Source of the DNA: Pelomonas sp. Root1217
GTDB taxonomy: Bacteria; Pseudomonadota; Gammaproteobacteria; Burkholderiales; Burkholderiaceae_C
Length of the DNA stretch: 64,000 bases
Reading direction: 5' to 3'
Assembly: GCF_001425705.1 (NCBI RefSeq)
Contig: NZ_LMDC01000001.1
Span: forward strand, 124,001-188,000
A program made the translations under genes and the position numbers. Positions 42,835-50,845 of the stretch are shown in pieces. The notes beneath the pieces were generated by a model. That model searched no databases. It saw only the letters and a program-made list of their open reading frames with translations, and was not told the origin of the DNA. The stretch's first letter is position 1; every line of letters begins with the position of its first letter.

Positions 42835-43422
42835 ATGGACTCTCCTTGAGGTGGCCGGCCCAATGTAGCTTGCGATGGCGCATCGAGCGCTCCCAAGTTG
42901 CAGCCGAAAGCTCCACGGCGCCTCAAGGATCTCGCTTAAGTCACTGATTTGTAACGCTTCTGAAAGCTATCCACCGAGTCTGTGGAAAACTTTGTGGAGA
43001 ACCCCCCGCCATCGCGGCCAAGCCCTTATGGAATGCGGGTCCGCTTAGGTTGCTCAATTTCTAGGCAGTCTCGGTTCACTTATATGAATCAATAACTTAG
43101 CGACATGGCAGGGCGAGCTCACGGGCCAGGGCGCATGAAGGCTGGCGGGGCTTGACGCCTTCCAGATTTGGGGATAAGTCAAGGCACCAAGTGCGGATGT
43201 CACGGTTTGGAAGGACATTTCGACGCGGTTTGTCCCCGTCCGCTGTGGACAAGTCTGTGGGCCATCTGACCACAGCGCCGCTAAGTGCTTGATCGGCATG
43301 CCCGTCAGCTCCCGTGCCCGTTTTTGAGGCGCCGGGATGGTTGGCCCTGGGGGCAGTCCCCAGCAGCCTTGACGGGAGCGGCGGCTAAACTCGCGCCCTT
43401 TTGAACGGGCGGCAGCGGCGCA
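42835..43422. other. 588-base gene-free stretch upstream of minC with DnaA-box-like sites
   Basis: No convincing coding frame is seen. The stretch holds four sequences close to the DnaA box TTATCCACA: CTATCCACC at 42967-42975 (two differences) and, on the other strand, TGTGGAAAA at 42981-42989, TGTGGAGAA at 42993-43001 and TGTGGACAA at 43244-43252 (one difference each). An AT-richer patch lies at about 43060-43105. dnaA and dnaN are not nearby. Confidence 0.5.
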
Positions 43423-44256
43423 ATGGCGGATTTGACGAAGGAAAGTGGCGGGCGCGGCAAGAGCGCAGCGCGCGCCGGCACTTTCGAATTGAAATCGCGC
43501 CGCTTCAGCCTTTTGGGCCTGGTACTGCACAGCGCCGACATGACCGAGCTGGCGGCCGACTGGGCCCAGCGCGCCGGCGCCGGCGGCTTCGAGCATGAGC
43601 CGGTCGTCATCGACCTGAGCCAGCTGGCGCGCGCGCCGGCTGCCGTCACTGAGCCGATCGAAGGCCAGGCGCCTCTGGCCCTGGATGGCCCGGCGCCTGT
43701 CGACCTGCGGGCCCTTGTCGAGCTGCTGCGCAACAGCCAGCTCCAACCGGTGGCCGTGGCCGGTGCGACGGCCGAAGAGCTGGCCGTTGCGCATGAGCTG
43801 GGCCTGGCCGACGCGGCCGACGAGCCGAGCAGTGACCGCAGCCTCGCTCCCGTCGAGAGCGTGCGCGAGGTGGTGCGCGAGATCACCGTCGAGAAGATCA
43901 TCGAGAAGCCCGCCGCGCCAGCGCCAACCATGGTCATCGACAAGCCGCTGCGCTCCGGCCAGCGCATCTATGCCAAGGGCGGCGACCTCGTCGTGCTGGC
44001 GCTCGTCAACCATGGCGCGGAGGTCATCGCCGACGGCAGCGTGCATGTCTACGCCCCGCTGCGCGGCAAGGCCATCGCTGGAGCCCGCGGCGACACGTCG
44101 GCGCGCATCTACGCGCACAGCCTGGAGGCGGAGCTGCTGTCGATTGCCGGCATCTACCGCACGACCGAGAACCCGCTGCCGGCCGACGTGGCGGGCAAGC
44201 CCGCACAGGTCCTGCTGGATGGCGAGAAGCTGCTGATGCAGCCGCTGGCCTTCTGA
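43423..44256 (+). CDS. minC: Septum site-determining protein MinC
   Basis: Inhibitor of FtsZ ring formation at the cell poles, 277 residues. The N-terminal domain binds FtsZ; the C-terminal beta-helix domain is clear ([60 protein letters not shown]) and contacts MinD and the division ring. A longer linker ([16 protein letters not shown]) joins the two. It is first in the minCDE operon, 36 bases before minD, with a long unoccupied upstream region. Confidence 0.96.
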   Translation: MADLTKESGGRGKSAARAGTFELKSRRFSLLGLVLHSADMTELAADWAQRAGAGGFEHEPVVIDLSQLARAPAAVTEPIEGQAPLALDGPAPVDLRALVELLRNSQLQPVAVAGATAEELAVAHELGLADAADEPSSDRSLAPVESVREVVREITVEKIIEKPAAPAPTMVIDKPLRSGQRIYAKGGDLVVLALVNHGAEVIADGSVHVYAPLRGKAIAGARGDTSARIYAHSLEAELLSIAGIYRTTENPLPADVAGKPAQVLLDGEKLLMQPLAF

Positions 44257-44292
44257 ACACCCGATTGAACTGAACGAACAGGAAAGCTCCAG

Positions 44293-45108
44293 ATGACCAA
44301 GATCGTCGTCGTCACCTCCGGCAAGGGCGGGGTCGGCAAGACCACCACCAGCGCGAGCTTCGCCACCGGCCTCGCCATGCGCGGCCACAAGACCTGCGTC
44401 ATCGACTTCGACGTCGGCCTGCGCAACCTCGACCTCATCATGGGCGTCGAGCGCCGTGTGGTGTACGACCTCATCAACGTCGTCAACGAAGAGATCAAGC
44501 TGACCCAGGCCTTGATCAAGGACAAGCAGCTCGACAAGCTCTACATCCTGGCCGCCTCGCAGACGCGCGACAAGGATGCGCTGAAGCAGGAAGGCGTCGA
44601 GCGCGTGCTGAACGAACTCAAGGCGATGGAGTTCGACTTCATCGTCTGCGACTCGCCGGCCGGCATCGAGACGGGCGCGTTGATGGCCATGCACTACGCC
44701 GACGAGGCGCTGGTCGTGACCAACCCCGAGGTCTCCTCGGTGCGCGACAGCGACCGCATCCTCGGCATGCTGAGCAGCAAGACCAAGCGGGCCATCGAAG
44801 GCGGCGAGCCGGTCAAGGAGCATCTGCTCATCACGCGCTACAACCCGAACCGTGTCGAAGGCGGCCAGATGCTGAGCCTGGACGACATCCACGAGATCCT
44901 GCGCACGCCGCTGATCGGTGTCATCCCCGAGAGCGAGAGCGTGCTGCAGGCCTCCAACCAGGGCACACCGGCCATCCACCTGGCCGAGACCGATGTGGCC
45001 GAGGCGTACAAGGACGTCGTCGCGCGCTTCCTCGGCGAGGACAAGCCGATGCGCTTCACCGAAGCCGTGAAGCCCAGCTGGTTCAAGCGCGTCTTCGGCG
45101 CCAAGTGA
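44293..45108 (+). CDS. minD: Septum site-determining protein MinD
   Basis: Membrane-associated ATPase of 271 residues that recruits MinC. The deviant Walker A motif [13 protein letters not shown] is at residues 10-22, and the C-terminal membrane-targeting amphipathic helix (WFKRVFGAK) is intact. MinE stimulates its ATPase and makes it oscillate from pole to pole. Ribosome site AGGAAAG precedes the start; minE begins 13 bases after the stop. Confidence 0.97.
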   Translation: MTKIVVVTSGKGGVGKTTTSASFATGLAMRGHKTCVIDFDVGLRNLDLIMGVERRVVYDLINVVNEEIKLTQALIKDKQLDKLYILAASQTRDKDALKQEGVERVLNELKAMEFDFIVCDSPAGIETGALMAMHYADEALVVTNPEVSSVRDSDRILGMLSSKTKRAIEGGEPVKEHLLITRYNPNRVEGGQMLSLDDIHEILRTPLIGVIPESESVLQASNQGTPAIHLAETDVAEAYKDVVARFLGEDKPMRFTEAVKPSWFKRVFGAK

Positions 45109-45121
45109 TGGGAGCCGCGCA

Positions 45122-45385
45122 ATGGGATTCCTGAACTTTTTCCTCGGCGAAAAGAAGAGCTCGGCCAGCGTCGCCAAGGAGCGGCTGCAGCTCATCCTCG
45201 CCCACGAGCGCAATGGCCGCAGCAGCAGCCCCGACTACCTGCCGCAACTCCAGCGTGAGCTGGTGGCCGTCATCAGCAAATACGTGTCGATCAACCCCGA
45301 CGACATCAAGGTGCACATGGAGCGTCAGGGCGACCTGGAAGTGCTCGAGGTCAAGATCGAGCTTCCGGAACCTGGCGGTCGCTAA
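45122..45385 (+). CDS. minE: Cell division topological specificity factor MinE
   Basis: Protein of 87 residues that stimulates MinD ATPase and restricts MinCD to the poles. The N-terminal membrane-binding segment [12 protein letters not shown], the MinD-contact helix ([13 protein letters not shown]) and the C-terminal dimerization strand region ([20 protein letters not shown]) are typical. Its stop overlaps the end of the convergent VF530 gene by four bases. Confidence 0.97.
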   Translation: MGFLNFFLGEKKSSASVAKERLQLILAHERNGRSSSPDYLPQLQRELVAVISKYVSINPDDIKVHMERQGDLEVLEVKIELPEPGGR

Positions 45386-45630
45386 CCAGCGGGTCGCGCG
45401 GCGCGGGCCTGCTCGCGCCGCATGAAGAGATAAAGGCTCTCGACCTTGGCGCGCGCCCACGGCGTCTTGCGCAGGAACTTCAGGCTCGACGCCACGCTGG
45501 GGTCGATGCGAAAGCACTTGATCTCGATGCGCTGGCCAAGTTCGGCCCAACCGAAGTGCTCGACCAGCGCGGTCACGATGGCCTCGAGGGTGAGGCCGTG
45601 CAGCGGATCTTTGGGCAGGTTCGTTGGCAT
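45382..45630 (-). CDS. VF530 family DNA-binding protein
   Basis: Small protein of 82 residues: [20 protein letters not shown], then [20 protein letters not shown] and [13 protein letters not shown]. These are the signatures of the VF530 family, whose Vibrio member has a DNA-binding-like fold (DUF2132). Start at 45630, [12 protein letters not shown], because the longer frame upstream crosses the dispersed repeat. The gene overlaps the end of minE by four bases on the other strand. Confidence 0.88.
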   Translation of the reverse strand: MPTNLPKDPLHGLTLEAIVTALVEHFGWAELGQRIEIKCFRIDPSVASSLKFLRKTPWARAKVESLYLFMRREQARAARPAG

Positions 45631-45663
45631 GGCAGCACTGTGCGAAGTAGGTGTTTCGGTATT

Positions 45664-45799
45664 CGGGCCGAGCGCCGGGCCGCCCCAAGCCGGCCCGCGC
45701 AGGCGATGTGCGAGCGGCTCAATGCCGCGAGCATCGCCGTCCCCTCGGGGGACCGGCTGGGGTTGCCCGCGTACAGCGGGGCAAGACCAGACGAGGGGC
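45664..45799 (+). repeat. Dispersed structured intergenic repeat, copy 3
   Basis: Third copy, on the plus strand, between the VF530 gene and the acyltransferase gene. It starts with CGGGCCGAGCGCCGGGCC and ends with GACGAGGGGC. Stem 1 is CGGGCCG/CGGCCCG; the central 37 bp hairpin is at 45702-45738 with the same TG bulge but two mismatched pairs; stem 3 is GTCCCC/GGGGAC. The 3' tail is shared with copy 1. Confidence 0.85.
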
Positions 45800-45802
45800 G
45801 CA

Positions 45803-46393
45803 TTATTCGTGGGTGAACTGGTCTGAATTCTTGCCCTTGTACTGGGCGTAGTAGCGCTTGATCTCGGCCATGTCGGCGTCGACGTCGCCGGTGGGCCGGA
45901 ACAGCGGGCCCAGGCCGACGAGCTTGCTTGGGTAGTCCATGTGCGCCATGACGATGGGCAGCTTGGCCGTGACGGCGATCCAGTAGAAGCCGGTCTTCCA
46001 GTAGATGGTCTTGCTGCGCGTGCCCTCGGGCGGCACGATGAGCTGCACCGGGCCGTCGGCGGCCTGCAAGGCTTCGGCCGAGGCGGCAACGAGATTGCTG
46101 GACTTGCTGCGGTCCACCGGGATGCCGCCCAGCCAGCGCATCAGCCCGCCAAACGGGAAGCGGAAGATCGAAGCCTTGCCCATCCAATAGGGCGTCAGGC
46201 GCAGCGCAAAGGAAGCGAACAGCGTGTAGGGCAGGTCCCAGTTGCTGGTGTGCGGAGCGGCGATGAAGACGCTCTTGCGCGCCTCGGGCTGCAGTTCACC
46301 CTGAACGGTCCAGCCGGCCAGCCTCAGCCAGGCCACGGACAAACCACGCAACAGGGTGCTGAGCCCCGGCGTGGTGAAGATGGTGCGATGCAT
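45803..46393 (-). CDS. PlsC-like acyltransferase
   Basis: Predicted 1-acyl-glycerol-3-phosphate acyltransferase-type enzyme of 196 residues. The catalytic H-x4-D motif is in [11 protein letters not shown], and the second acyltransferase motif in [17 protein letters not shown] (P-E-G-T-R) is intact. A hydrophobic N-terminal segment probably anchors it to the inner membrane. The start [11 protein letters not shown] at 46393 was chosen because the longer open frame upstream has no similarity. The acyl acceptor is not determined. Confidence 0.88.
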   Translation of the reverse strand: MHRTIFTTPGLSTLLRGLSVAWLRLAGWTVQGELQPEARKSVFIAAPHTSNWDLPYTLFASFALRLTPYWMGKASIFRFPFGGLMRWLGGIPVDRSKSSNLVAASAEALQAADGPVQLIVPPEGTRSKTIYWKTGFYWIAVTAKLPIVMAHMDYPSKLVGLGPLFRPTGDVDADMAEIKRYYAQYKGKNSDQFTHE

Positions 46394-46499
46394 GGCCGCG
46401 ATTGTCCGGCCGGGCCGTGCTGCCTCAATCTGCGGCAGCGCAAGAAAAGCGCTGTAGCGCCAAGGACTTGGGCTTGCGGCCCGCAGGCTGTGCACGCAG

Positions 46500-46519
46500 T
46501 TGTCCACAGATGCTGTGGA
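46500..46519. promoter_or_regulatory. Inverted DnaA-box-like pair
   Basis: Contains TTGTCCACA (one difference from the DnaA box) and a perfect 6 bp inverted repeat TCCACA / TGTGGA with a five-base spacer, in the 233-base gap between the divergent acyltransferase and serine hydrolase genes. It may be a DnaA-type or other dimeric protein site. Confidence 0.35.
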
Positions 46520-46626
46520 TGGCCGTTGCGGCTCATGCCTTCTTTCGTGCCGTTCGTCGCACGGCGGCTTGCCGGGCCGCGCGCCAAACGCCATGCTGCG
46601 CGGCGTCTCACCACCTGCCCACTGCC

Positions 46627-48294
46627 ATGCGCCAACACGCCACGCCCGCCTTCGCTCTGTCTGTTTTGCTGGTCGGCACGGCCCACGCCGGCCAACCCGC
46701 CACGCCCGCGGCCATGGCAGCCTATGCCGACCAGGTGCTCGACGCGCAAAAGCTCAACCGCGACGGCCCCGGCGTCACCGTGCTGGTCGCTCGCGGCGAC
46801 CAACTGCTCTACAAGGGCGCCCGCGGCATGGCCAGCATCGAACTCGGCGTGCCCATGCAGCCCGACCAGCTGATGCGCATCGGCTCGGTCACAAAGCAGT
46901 TTGCCGCCGCAGCGCTGCTCAAGCAGATCGACGAAGGCAAGGCCAGGCTTGACGACCCGCTGTCCAAATACCTGCCCGACTATCCGGGCGGCAGCCGGAT
47001 CACGCTGCTGCAACTGCTCAACCACACCTCGGGCGTCAAGAGCTACACCGGCATTCCTGGATATATGGGCAACCCCGTGCGCCGCGACCTCAGCACGGCC
47101 GAGCTGGTCAAGGAATTCAAGGATCTGCCGGTGGACTTCCAGCCCGGCGAGAAGTGGGCCTACAACAACTCCGGCTATGTGCTGCTCGGCGCCGTCGTCG
47201 AGGCCATCTCGGGCAAGAGCTGGTACCAGTCCGTCGACGATCTTTTGCTCAAGCCCGCGCAGATCACCAGCGTGCATTACCAGGCCGGCGACAAGCTCTT
47301 CAAGGGCATGGCCCAGGGCTACACGCTCAATGCCCAGCGCGAGGTGGCGCCGGCCGGCCTGCTGAGCATGACCCAGCCGCATGCGGCGGGCGCGCTGATC
47401 GCCAACACCGAAGGCCTGTGGCGCTGGAACCAGGCGCTGCATGGCGGCAAGCTCATCAGCCAGGCGAGCTACCAGCGCATGACCACGCCGGAAGGCCCGG
47501 CCAAGGCGCATCACTATGGCTTTGGGATCGGCACTGACGTGCTGCGCGACCAGCCCGTGCTGGCCCACAACGGCGGCATCCACGGTTTTGGGTCGCTGCT
47601 GAACTACCTCCCCAAGAGTCAGACTACCGTCGTCATCCTGCGCAACAGCGACGCCCCTGGCTTCGCGACGGACCTGGTGGCGCGCAAGCTCGCGGCTTTT
47701 GCCATCGGCGAGCCCTTTGCCGAGCACAAGCCCGTGGCGGTGCCGACCGAGCAGCTTGCGAGCGCCGAGGGCGTCTATACCCGTGAGGACAAGCGGTCGC
47801 GCACGCTGCGGTTGAAGGACGGCGTTCTGCAAGGGCAGCGTGCCGGTGGCGGCACCGCGGCTTTGATCCCGCTCGGGCAGGACCGCTTCGCTTTTCCCGA
47901 TTCCGTCGACGAGCTGCAGCTTGAACGCACGGCCGACGGCAAGGTCATCGGCATGCGGGTGTTCAACAACGGCGAGAAGGAAGGCGGGCGCTGGGCGCGC
48001 AGTGGCGAGCTGCCGCCCGAGCCCGCCTTCATCACGCTCAACCCGGCGCAAATGCAGGCTTTGGTGGGCGACTACAGCTCGCCGCAGTTCTCCATCAAGG
48101 TCTTCATCGACGACAAGGGCCGCCTGCAGGGCCAGGCACCAGGCCAGCCGGCGTTTGAACTGATGGCCACCTCTCCTCGCCAGGTCCATGTGCCGCAGGT
48201 CGCGGCGCAGCTCGACTTCAGCGCCGAGGAGGGCAAAGCCGCTTCGGTGACGCTGAACCAGGGCGGCAACAAGCTCGTCATGCCCAGGAAGTAG
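46627..48294 (+). CDS. Serine hydrolase, class C beta-lactamase family
   Basis: Exported protein of 555 residues with a signal peptide (MRQHATPAFALSVLLVGTAH, cleavage near AHAG). The catalytic motifs of the beta-lactamase/DD-peptidase family are visible: S-x-x-K in GSVTKQF, Y-x-N in KWAYNNSGY, and H-x-G in LAHNGGIHGFG. A C-terminal beta-rich extension of about 170 residues follows (DUF3471-type, probably lipocalin-like). Such proteins are more often esterases or peptidases than true beta-lactamases, so no resistance claim is made. It is divergent from the acyltransferase gene and convergent with the ferredoxin gene, whose stop codon directly adjoins its own. Confidence 0.88.
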   Translation: MRQHATPAFALSVLLVGTAHAGQPATPAAMAAYADQVLDAQKLNRDGPGVTVLVARGDQLLYKGARGMASIELGVPMQPDQLMRIGSVTKQFAAAALLKQIDEGKARLDDPLSKYLPDYPGGSRITLLQLLNHTSGVKSYTGIPGYMGNPVRRDLSTAELVKEFKDLPVDFQPGEKWAYNNSGYVLLGAVVEAISGKSWYQSVDDLLLKPAQITSVHYQAGDKLFKGMAQGYTLNAQREVAPAGLLSMTQPHAAGALIANTEGLWRWNQALHGGKLISQASYQRMTTPEGPAKAHHYGFGIGTDVLRDQPVLAHNGGIHGFGSLLNYLPKSQTTVVILRNSDAPGFATDLVARKLAAFAIGEPFAEHKPVAVPTEQLASAEGVYTREDKRSRTLRLKDGVLQGQRAGGGTAALIPLGQDRFAFPDSVDELQLERTADGKVIGMRVFNNGEKEGGRWARSGELPPEPAFITLNPAQMQALVGDYSSPQFSIKVFIDDKGRLQGQAPGQPAFELMATSPRQVHVPQVAAQLDFSAEEGKAASVTLNQGGNKLVMPRK

Positions 48295-48585
48295 TCAAAC
48301 GCACTGCAGCGTCACGTCGCTGCGCGGGCAGGCCACGCAGGGCAGCACCCAGCCCTGCGCCTTCTCTTCAGCGGAGAGGCCGGGCCAGGGAATGTTGTGC
48401 TCGATGCGGCCCTGCAGCAGCTGCGAGATGCAGGTGCGGCAGGTGCCGTTGCGACAGGACCAGGGCAACGCGACCCCGGCGGCCAGGCCGGCCAGCATCA
48501 GGGGTTGATCGGCGGCGCAGTCGAAGGTCTCGCCACCGGGCAGCAGGGTCACGCGGAAGACGGGTTGCGGAGCTGTCTCGGACAT
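48295..48585 (-). CDS. 2Fe-2S ferredoxin
   Basis: Plant-type ferredoxin of 96 residues. The cluster ligands are C-x4-C-x2-C in SCRNGTCRTC and a later cysteine in LPCVACP, with family features ALPWSCRNG and GWVLPCVA. I selected MSETAPQP at 48585 as the start; two methionines a few codons upstream are also possible. Its promoter region is shared with, and divergent from, the FMN riboswitch. An electron-transfer role is secure; the partner enzyme is unknown. Confidence 0.9.
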   Translation of the reverse strand: MSETAPQPVFRVTLLPGGETFDCAADQPLMLAGLAAGVALPWSCRNGTCRTCISQLLQGRIEHNIPWPGLSAEEKAQGWVLPCVACPRSDVTLQCV

Positions 48586-48643
48586 GACCGTCATCATGCC
48601 CGGCCGCCCGTTAGCATCCGCGTGCCGGTTCGCAAGACCGGCA

Positions 48644-48790
48644 GCGTTCTCAGGGCGGGGCGGAATTCCCCACCGGCGGTATGTGCGCAAGCACGAGCCC
48701 GCGAGCGCCTTCGCCGCGAAAGCGGCAAAGGGTCAGCAGACCTGGTGCGATGCCAGGGCCGACGGTCACAGTCCGGATGAAAGAGATCGC
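48644..48790 (+). promoter_or_regulatory. FMN riboswitch (RFN element)
   Basis: The conserved RFN blocks are all present in order: TTCTCAGGGCGGGG, the GGAATTCCCCACCGGCGGT segment, GAGCCCGCGAGCG, GGTCAGCAGACCTGGTG, then CCAGGGCCGACGGTCACAGT and CCGGATGAAAGAGA. The outer helix pairs bases at 48644-48650 with 48784-48790. The element precedes the lumazine synthase gene by 89 bases. That downstream part holds an imperfect GC-rich hairpin near 48822-48840 but no T-run, so control may act at translation or through another structure. Confidence 0.95.
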
Positions 48791-48879
48791 GTGGCGACGG
48801 CGTGCCTGTGTTGAGCAGGCGCGCCGCTGCGGCGTGCGCTTGCCCTGATTCTGGAAAAACCGTCTTTCAAGAGGACACC

Positions 48880-49371
48880 ATGAATCAGCCCCTCAATCCC
48901 GGCTTCAACCTGACCCGCCTGCCGCGCGTGGCCATCGTGGCCGCGAGTTGGCACAAGGACATCGTCGGCGTGGCCGTGTGGGCCATCCGCCATGAGTTCG
49001 ACCGATGTCGAATCCCGCCTGACCAGGTCAGCGTCATCGACGTCCCCGGCGCCTTCGAGATCCCGCTGCATGCCAGGCGCCTCGCGCGCAGCGGCCGCTT
49101 CGATGCCGTCATCGCCTGCGGCCTTGTCGTCGACGGCGGCATCTACCGGCATGACTTCGTCGCCCAGACCGTCATCCAGGCGCTGATGGACGTGCAACTG
49201 GAAACTGACGTGCCGGTGTTCTCCGCCGTGCTGACACCGCACCACTTCCACGAGCATGGCGAGCACAAGCGCTTCTTCGCCGAGCATTTCTCCACCAAGG
49301 GCGTGGAGGTGGCGCGCGCCTGCCTCGCGACAATAGCGAGCCTGGACAGCCTTGATGCGCTGACCACCTGA
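48880..49371 (+). CDS. ribH: 6,7-dimethyl-8-ribityllumazine synthase, RibH2 type
   Basis: Catalyses the penultimate step of riboflavin synthesis. The 163-residue protein matches the second lumazine-synthase class known from Brucella and Mesorhizobium more closely than the common class: AAASWHKDIV-like start (VAASWHKDIVGVAV), DVPGAFEIPLHARRLA, VVDGGIYRHDFVAQTVIQ, LETDVPVFSAVLTPHHFHE. An FMN riboswitch stands upstream, so expression should fall when flavin is plentiful. Ribosome site AAGAGGA precedes the chosen ATG. No other rib genes are adjacent, so a second, primary ribH may exist elsewhere in the genome. Confidence 0.93.
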   Translation: MNQPLNPGFNLTRLPRVAIVAASWHKDIVGVAVWAIRHEFDRCRIPPDQVSVIDVPGAFEIPLHARRLARSGRFDAVIACGLVVDGGIYRHDFVAQTVIQALMDVQLETDVPVFSAVLTPHHFHEHGEHKRFFAEHFSTKGVEVARACLATIASLDSLDALTT

Positions 49372-49420
49372 CCTCGCCCCGCGCGGCGCCTTCGTGACGT
49401 CGCGCCTTTTGAATCGATCC

Positions 49421-49915
49421 ATGCTCGCCGCCCGCTACCTCGCCGGCTATCCCGCCGAACTCATCCAGCAGGCCGAACAGCTGCGCCTGGACGGCCGCTT
49501 GGCCGATCACCTGGCTCGCCGGCTGCCTGACGCCCACGAGGTGCGCAGCGACTCGGCCCTGTTCGACTATGTGCAGGAGCTGAAGAACCGCCATCTGCGC
49601 AACGCCGGCCCGCTGAACTTCGTCGGCTTCGACGCCAAGCTGCGCGTGCTGCAGCAGGCGCTGGGCACGCACACCCGCCGCACCCAGGTGCAGGGCGCCA
49701 AGCTCAAGACCCGTCGCGAGATCCGCGTCGCCACCTTGTTCAAGGAGGCACCGGCTGCGCTGCTGAACATGATCGTCGTGCACGAACTGGCCCACCTGCG
49801 CGAGCTGGACCACAACAAGGCCTTCTACCAACTCTGCCAGCACATGGAGCCGGACTACTTCCAGCTGGAGTTCGACCTGCGTCTTTACCTGATGCACCTG
49901 GAGGAGAGCAAATGA
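49421..49915 (+). CDS. YgjP-like metal-dependent hydrolase (DUF45)
   Basis: Protein of 164 residues with the zinc-peptidase-like motif HELAHL (MIVVHELAHLRELDHNKA) and a further histidine in the expected place (YQLCQHMEPDYFQ). This fits the YgjP/DUF45 family. Its exact substrate is uncertain. A GTG nine codons earlier (49394) could be an alternative start. The stop overlaps the dusC start by four bases (ATGA), which suggests translational coupling. Confidence 0.85.
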   Translation: MLAARYLAGYPAELIQQAEQLRLDGRLADHLARRLPDAHEVRSDSALFDYVQELKNRHLRNAGPLNFVGFDAKLRVLQQALGTHTRRTQVQGAKLKTRREIRVATLFKEAPAALLNMIVVHELAHLRELDHNKAFYQLCQHMEPDYFQLEFDLRLYLMHLEESK

Positions 49916-50844
49916 TCTTGCTCGCCCCAATGGAGGGCCTGCTCGACCACATCCTGCGCGACGTGCTGACCCGCGTCGGCGGCGTGGACCGCTGCGTGTC
50001 CGAGTTCATCCGCGTGACCGACCAGCTATTGCCCAAGCGCGTCTTCACGCGCATCGTGCCGGAGTTGCACACCGGCGGCCGCACCTTGGCTGGCGTGCCG
50101 GTGCACCCGCAGCTGCTTGGCTCCGACGTGACTTGCCTTGCCGAAAACGCCGCGCGGCTTGCGGAGTTGAAGCCCGAGGGCATCGACCTGAACTTCGGTT
50201 GCCCGGCCAAATGCGTGAACCGCCACCGCGGCGGCGCCGTGCTGCTGGACGAGCCCGAGCTGATCCACGAGATCGTGTCCGCCGTGCGCCGTGCCGTGCC
50301 CGCCGACGTCATGGTGTCGGCCAAGATGCGCCTCGGCTACATGGACGCGAGCCGCACGCTCGACGTCGCCCGTGCCATCCACGCTGCCGGTGCGCAGGAG
50401 ATCGTCGTGCATGCGCGCACCAAGGCCGATGGTTACAAGCCGCCGGCCTATTGGGAGCGCATCTCCGCCGTCCGCGAGGCCGTGCCCCTGACCATCATCG
50501 CCAACGGCGAGATCTGGACCGTCGAGCACGCTGCGCTCGCCCGCGAACGCAGCGGCTGCGAGCACCTGATGCTGGGCCGCGGCATGGTGGCCGACCCGGG
50601 CCTGGCGCTGCGCGTGGCCGGTGCGCGCGCCGAGCCAGTGCCCTGGCGCGAGCTGCTGCCGCTGATGCAGGTCTTCTTCGACCAGGTCCGCGCCACGGTC
50701 GCTGCCAAGCATCAGGGAGGGCGGCTCAAGCAGTGGCTGCACTACCTGAAGCGCGCCTACCCGGAAGCCGAGGCGGCCTATGCCGAGTTGCGCACGGTGA
50801 ACGCGGCCGACGAATTGGCGGCCCGCCTGTTCTTGGCTGCCTGA
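49912..50844 (+). CDS. dusC: tRNA-dihydrouridine(16) synthase DusC
   Basis: FMN enzyme that reduces uridine 16 in tRNA. It has 310 residues. The FMN-binding TIM-barrel start MILLAPMEGLLDHI, the family core motif NFGCPAKCVNRHRGGA with the catalytic cysteine, and VVHARTKADGY are typical of DusC. The C-terminal helical tRNA-binding part is present. It overlaps the YgjP-like gene by four bases and is convergent with a STAND regulator that ends two bases later. FMN dependence may be a link to the nearby riboflavin gene. Confidence 0.93.
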   Translation: MILLAPMEGLLDHILRDVLTRVGGVDRCVSEFIRVTDQLLPKRVFTRIVPELHTGGRTLAGVPVHPQLLGSDVTCLAENAARLAELKPEGIDLNFGCPAKCVNRHRGGAVLLDEPELIHEIVSAVRRAVPADVMVSAKMRLGYMDASRTLDVARAIHAAGAQEIVVHARTKADGYKPPAYWERISAVREAVPLTIIANGEIWTVEHAALARERSGCEHLMLGRGMVADPGLALRVAGARAEPVPWRELLPLMQVFFDQVRATVAAKHQGGRLKQWLHYLKRAYPEAEAAYAELRTVNAADELAARLFLAA

Positions 50845-50845
50845 G

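Noticed and set aside
42835-43422. Chromosome origin of replication
   Set aside because: DnaA-box-like sites are present, but dnaA, dnaN, gyrB and other origin neighbours are absent.
43054-45213. 719-codon minus-strand open frame across the min region
   Set aside because: It overlaps minC and minD, which are certain, and carries no family signature.
46324-48189. 621-codon minus-strand open frame opposite the serine hydrolase
   Set aside because: The plus strand has the SxxK, YxN and HxG motifs; the antisense frame has nothing recognisable.
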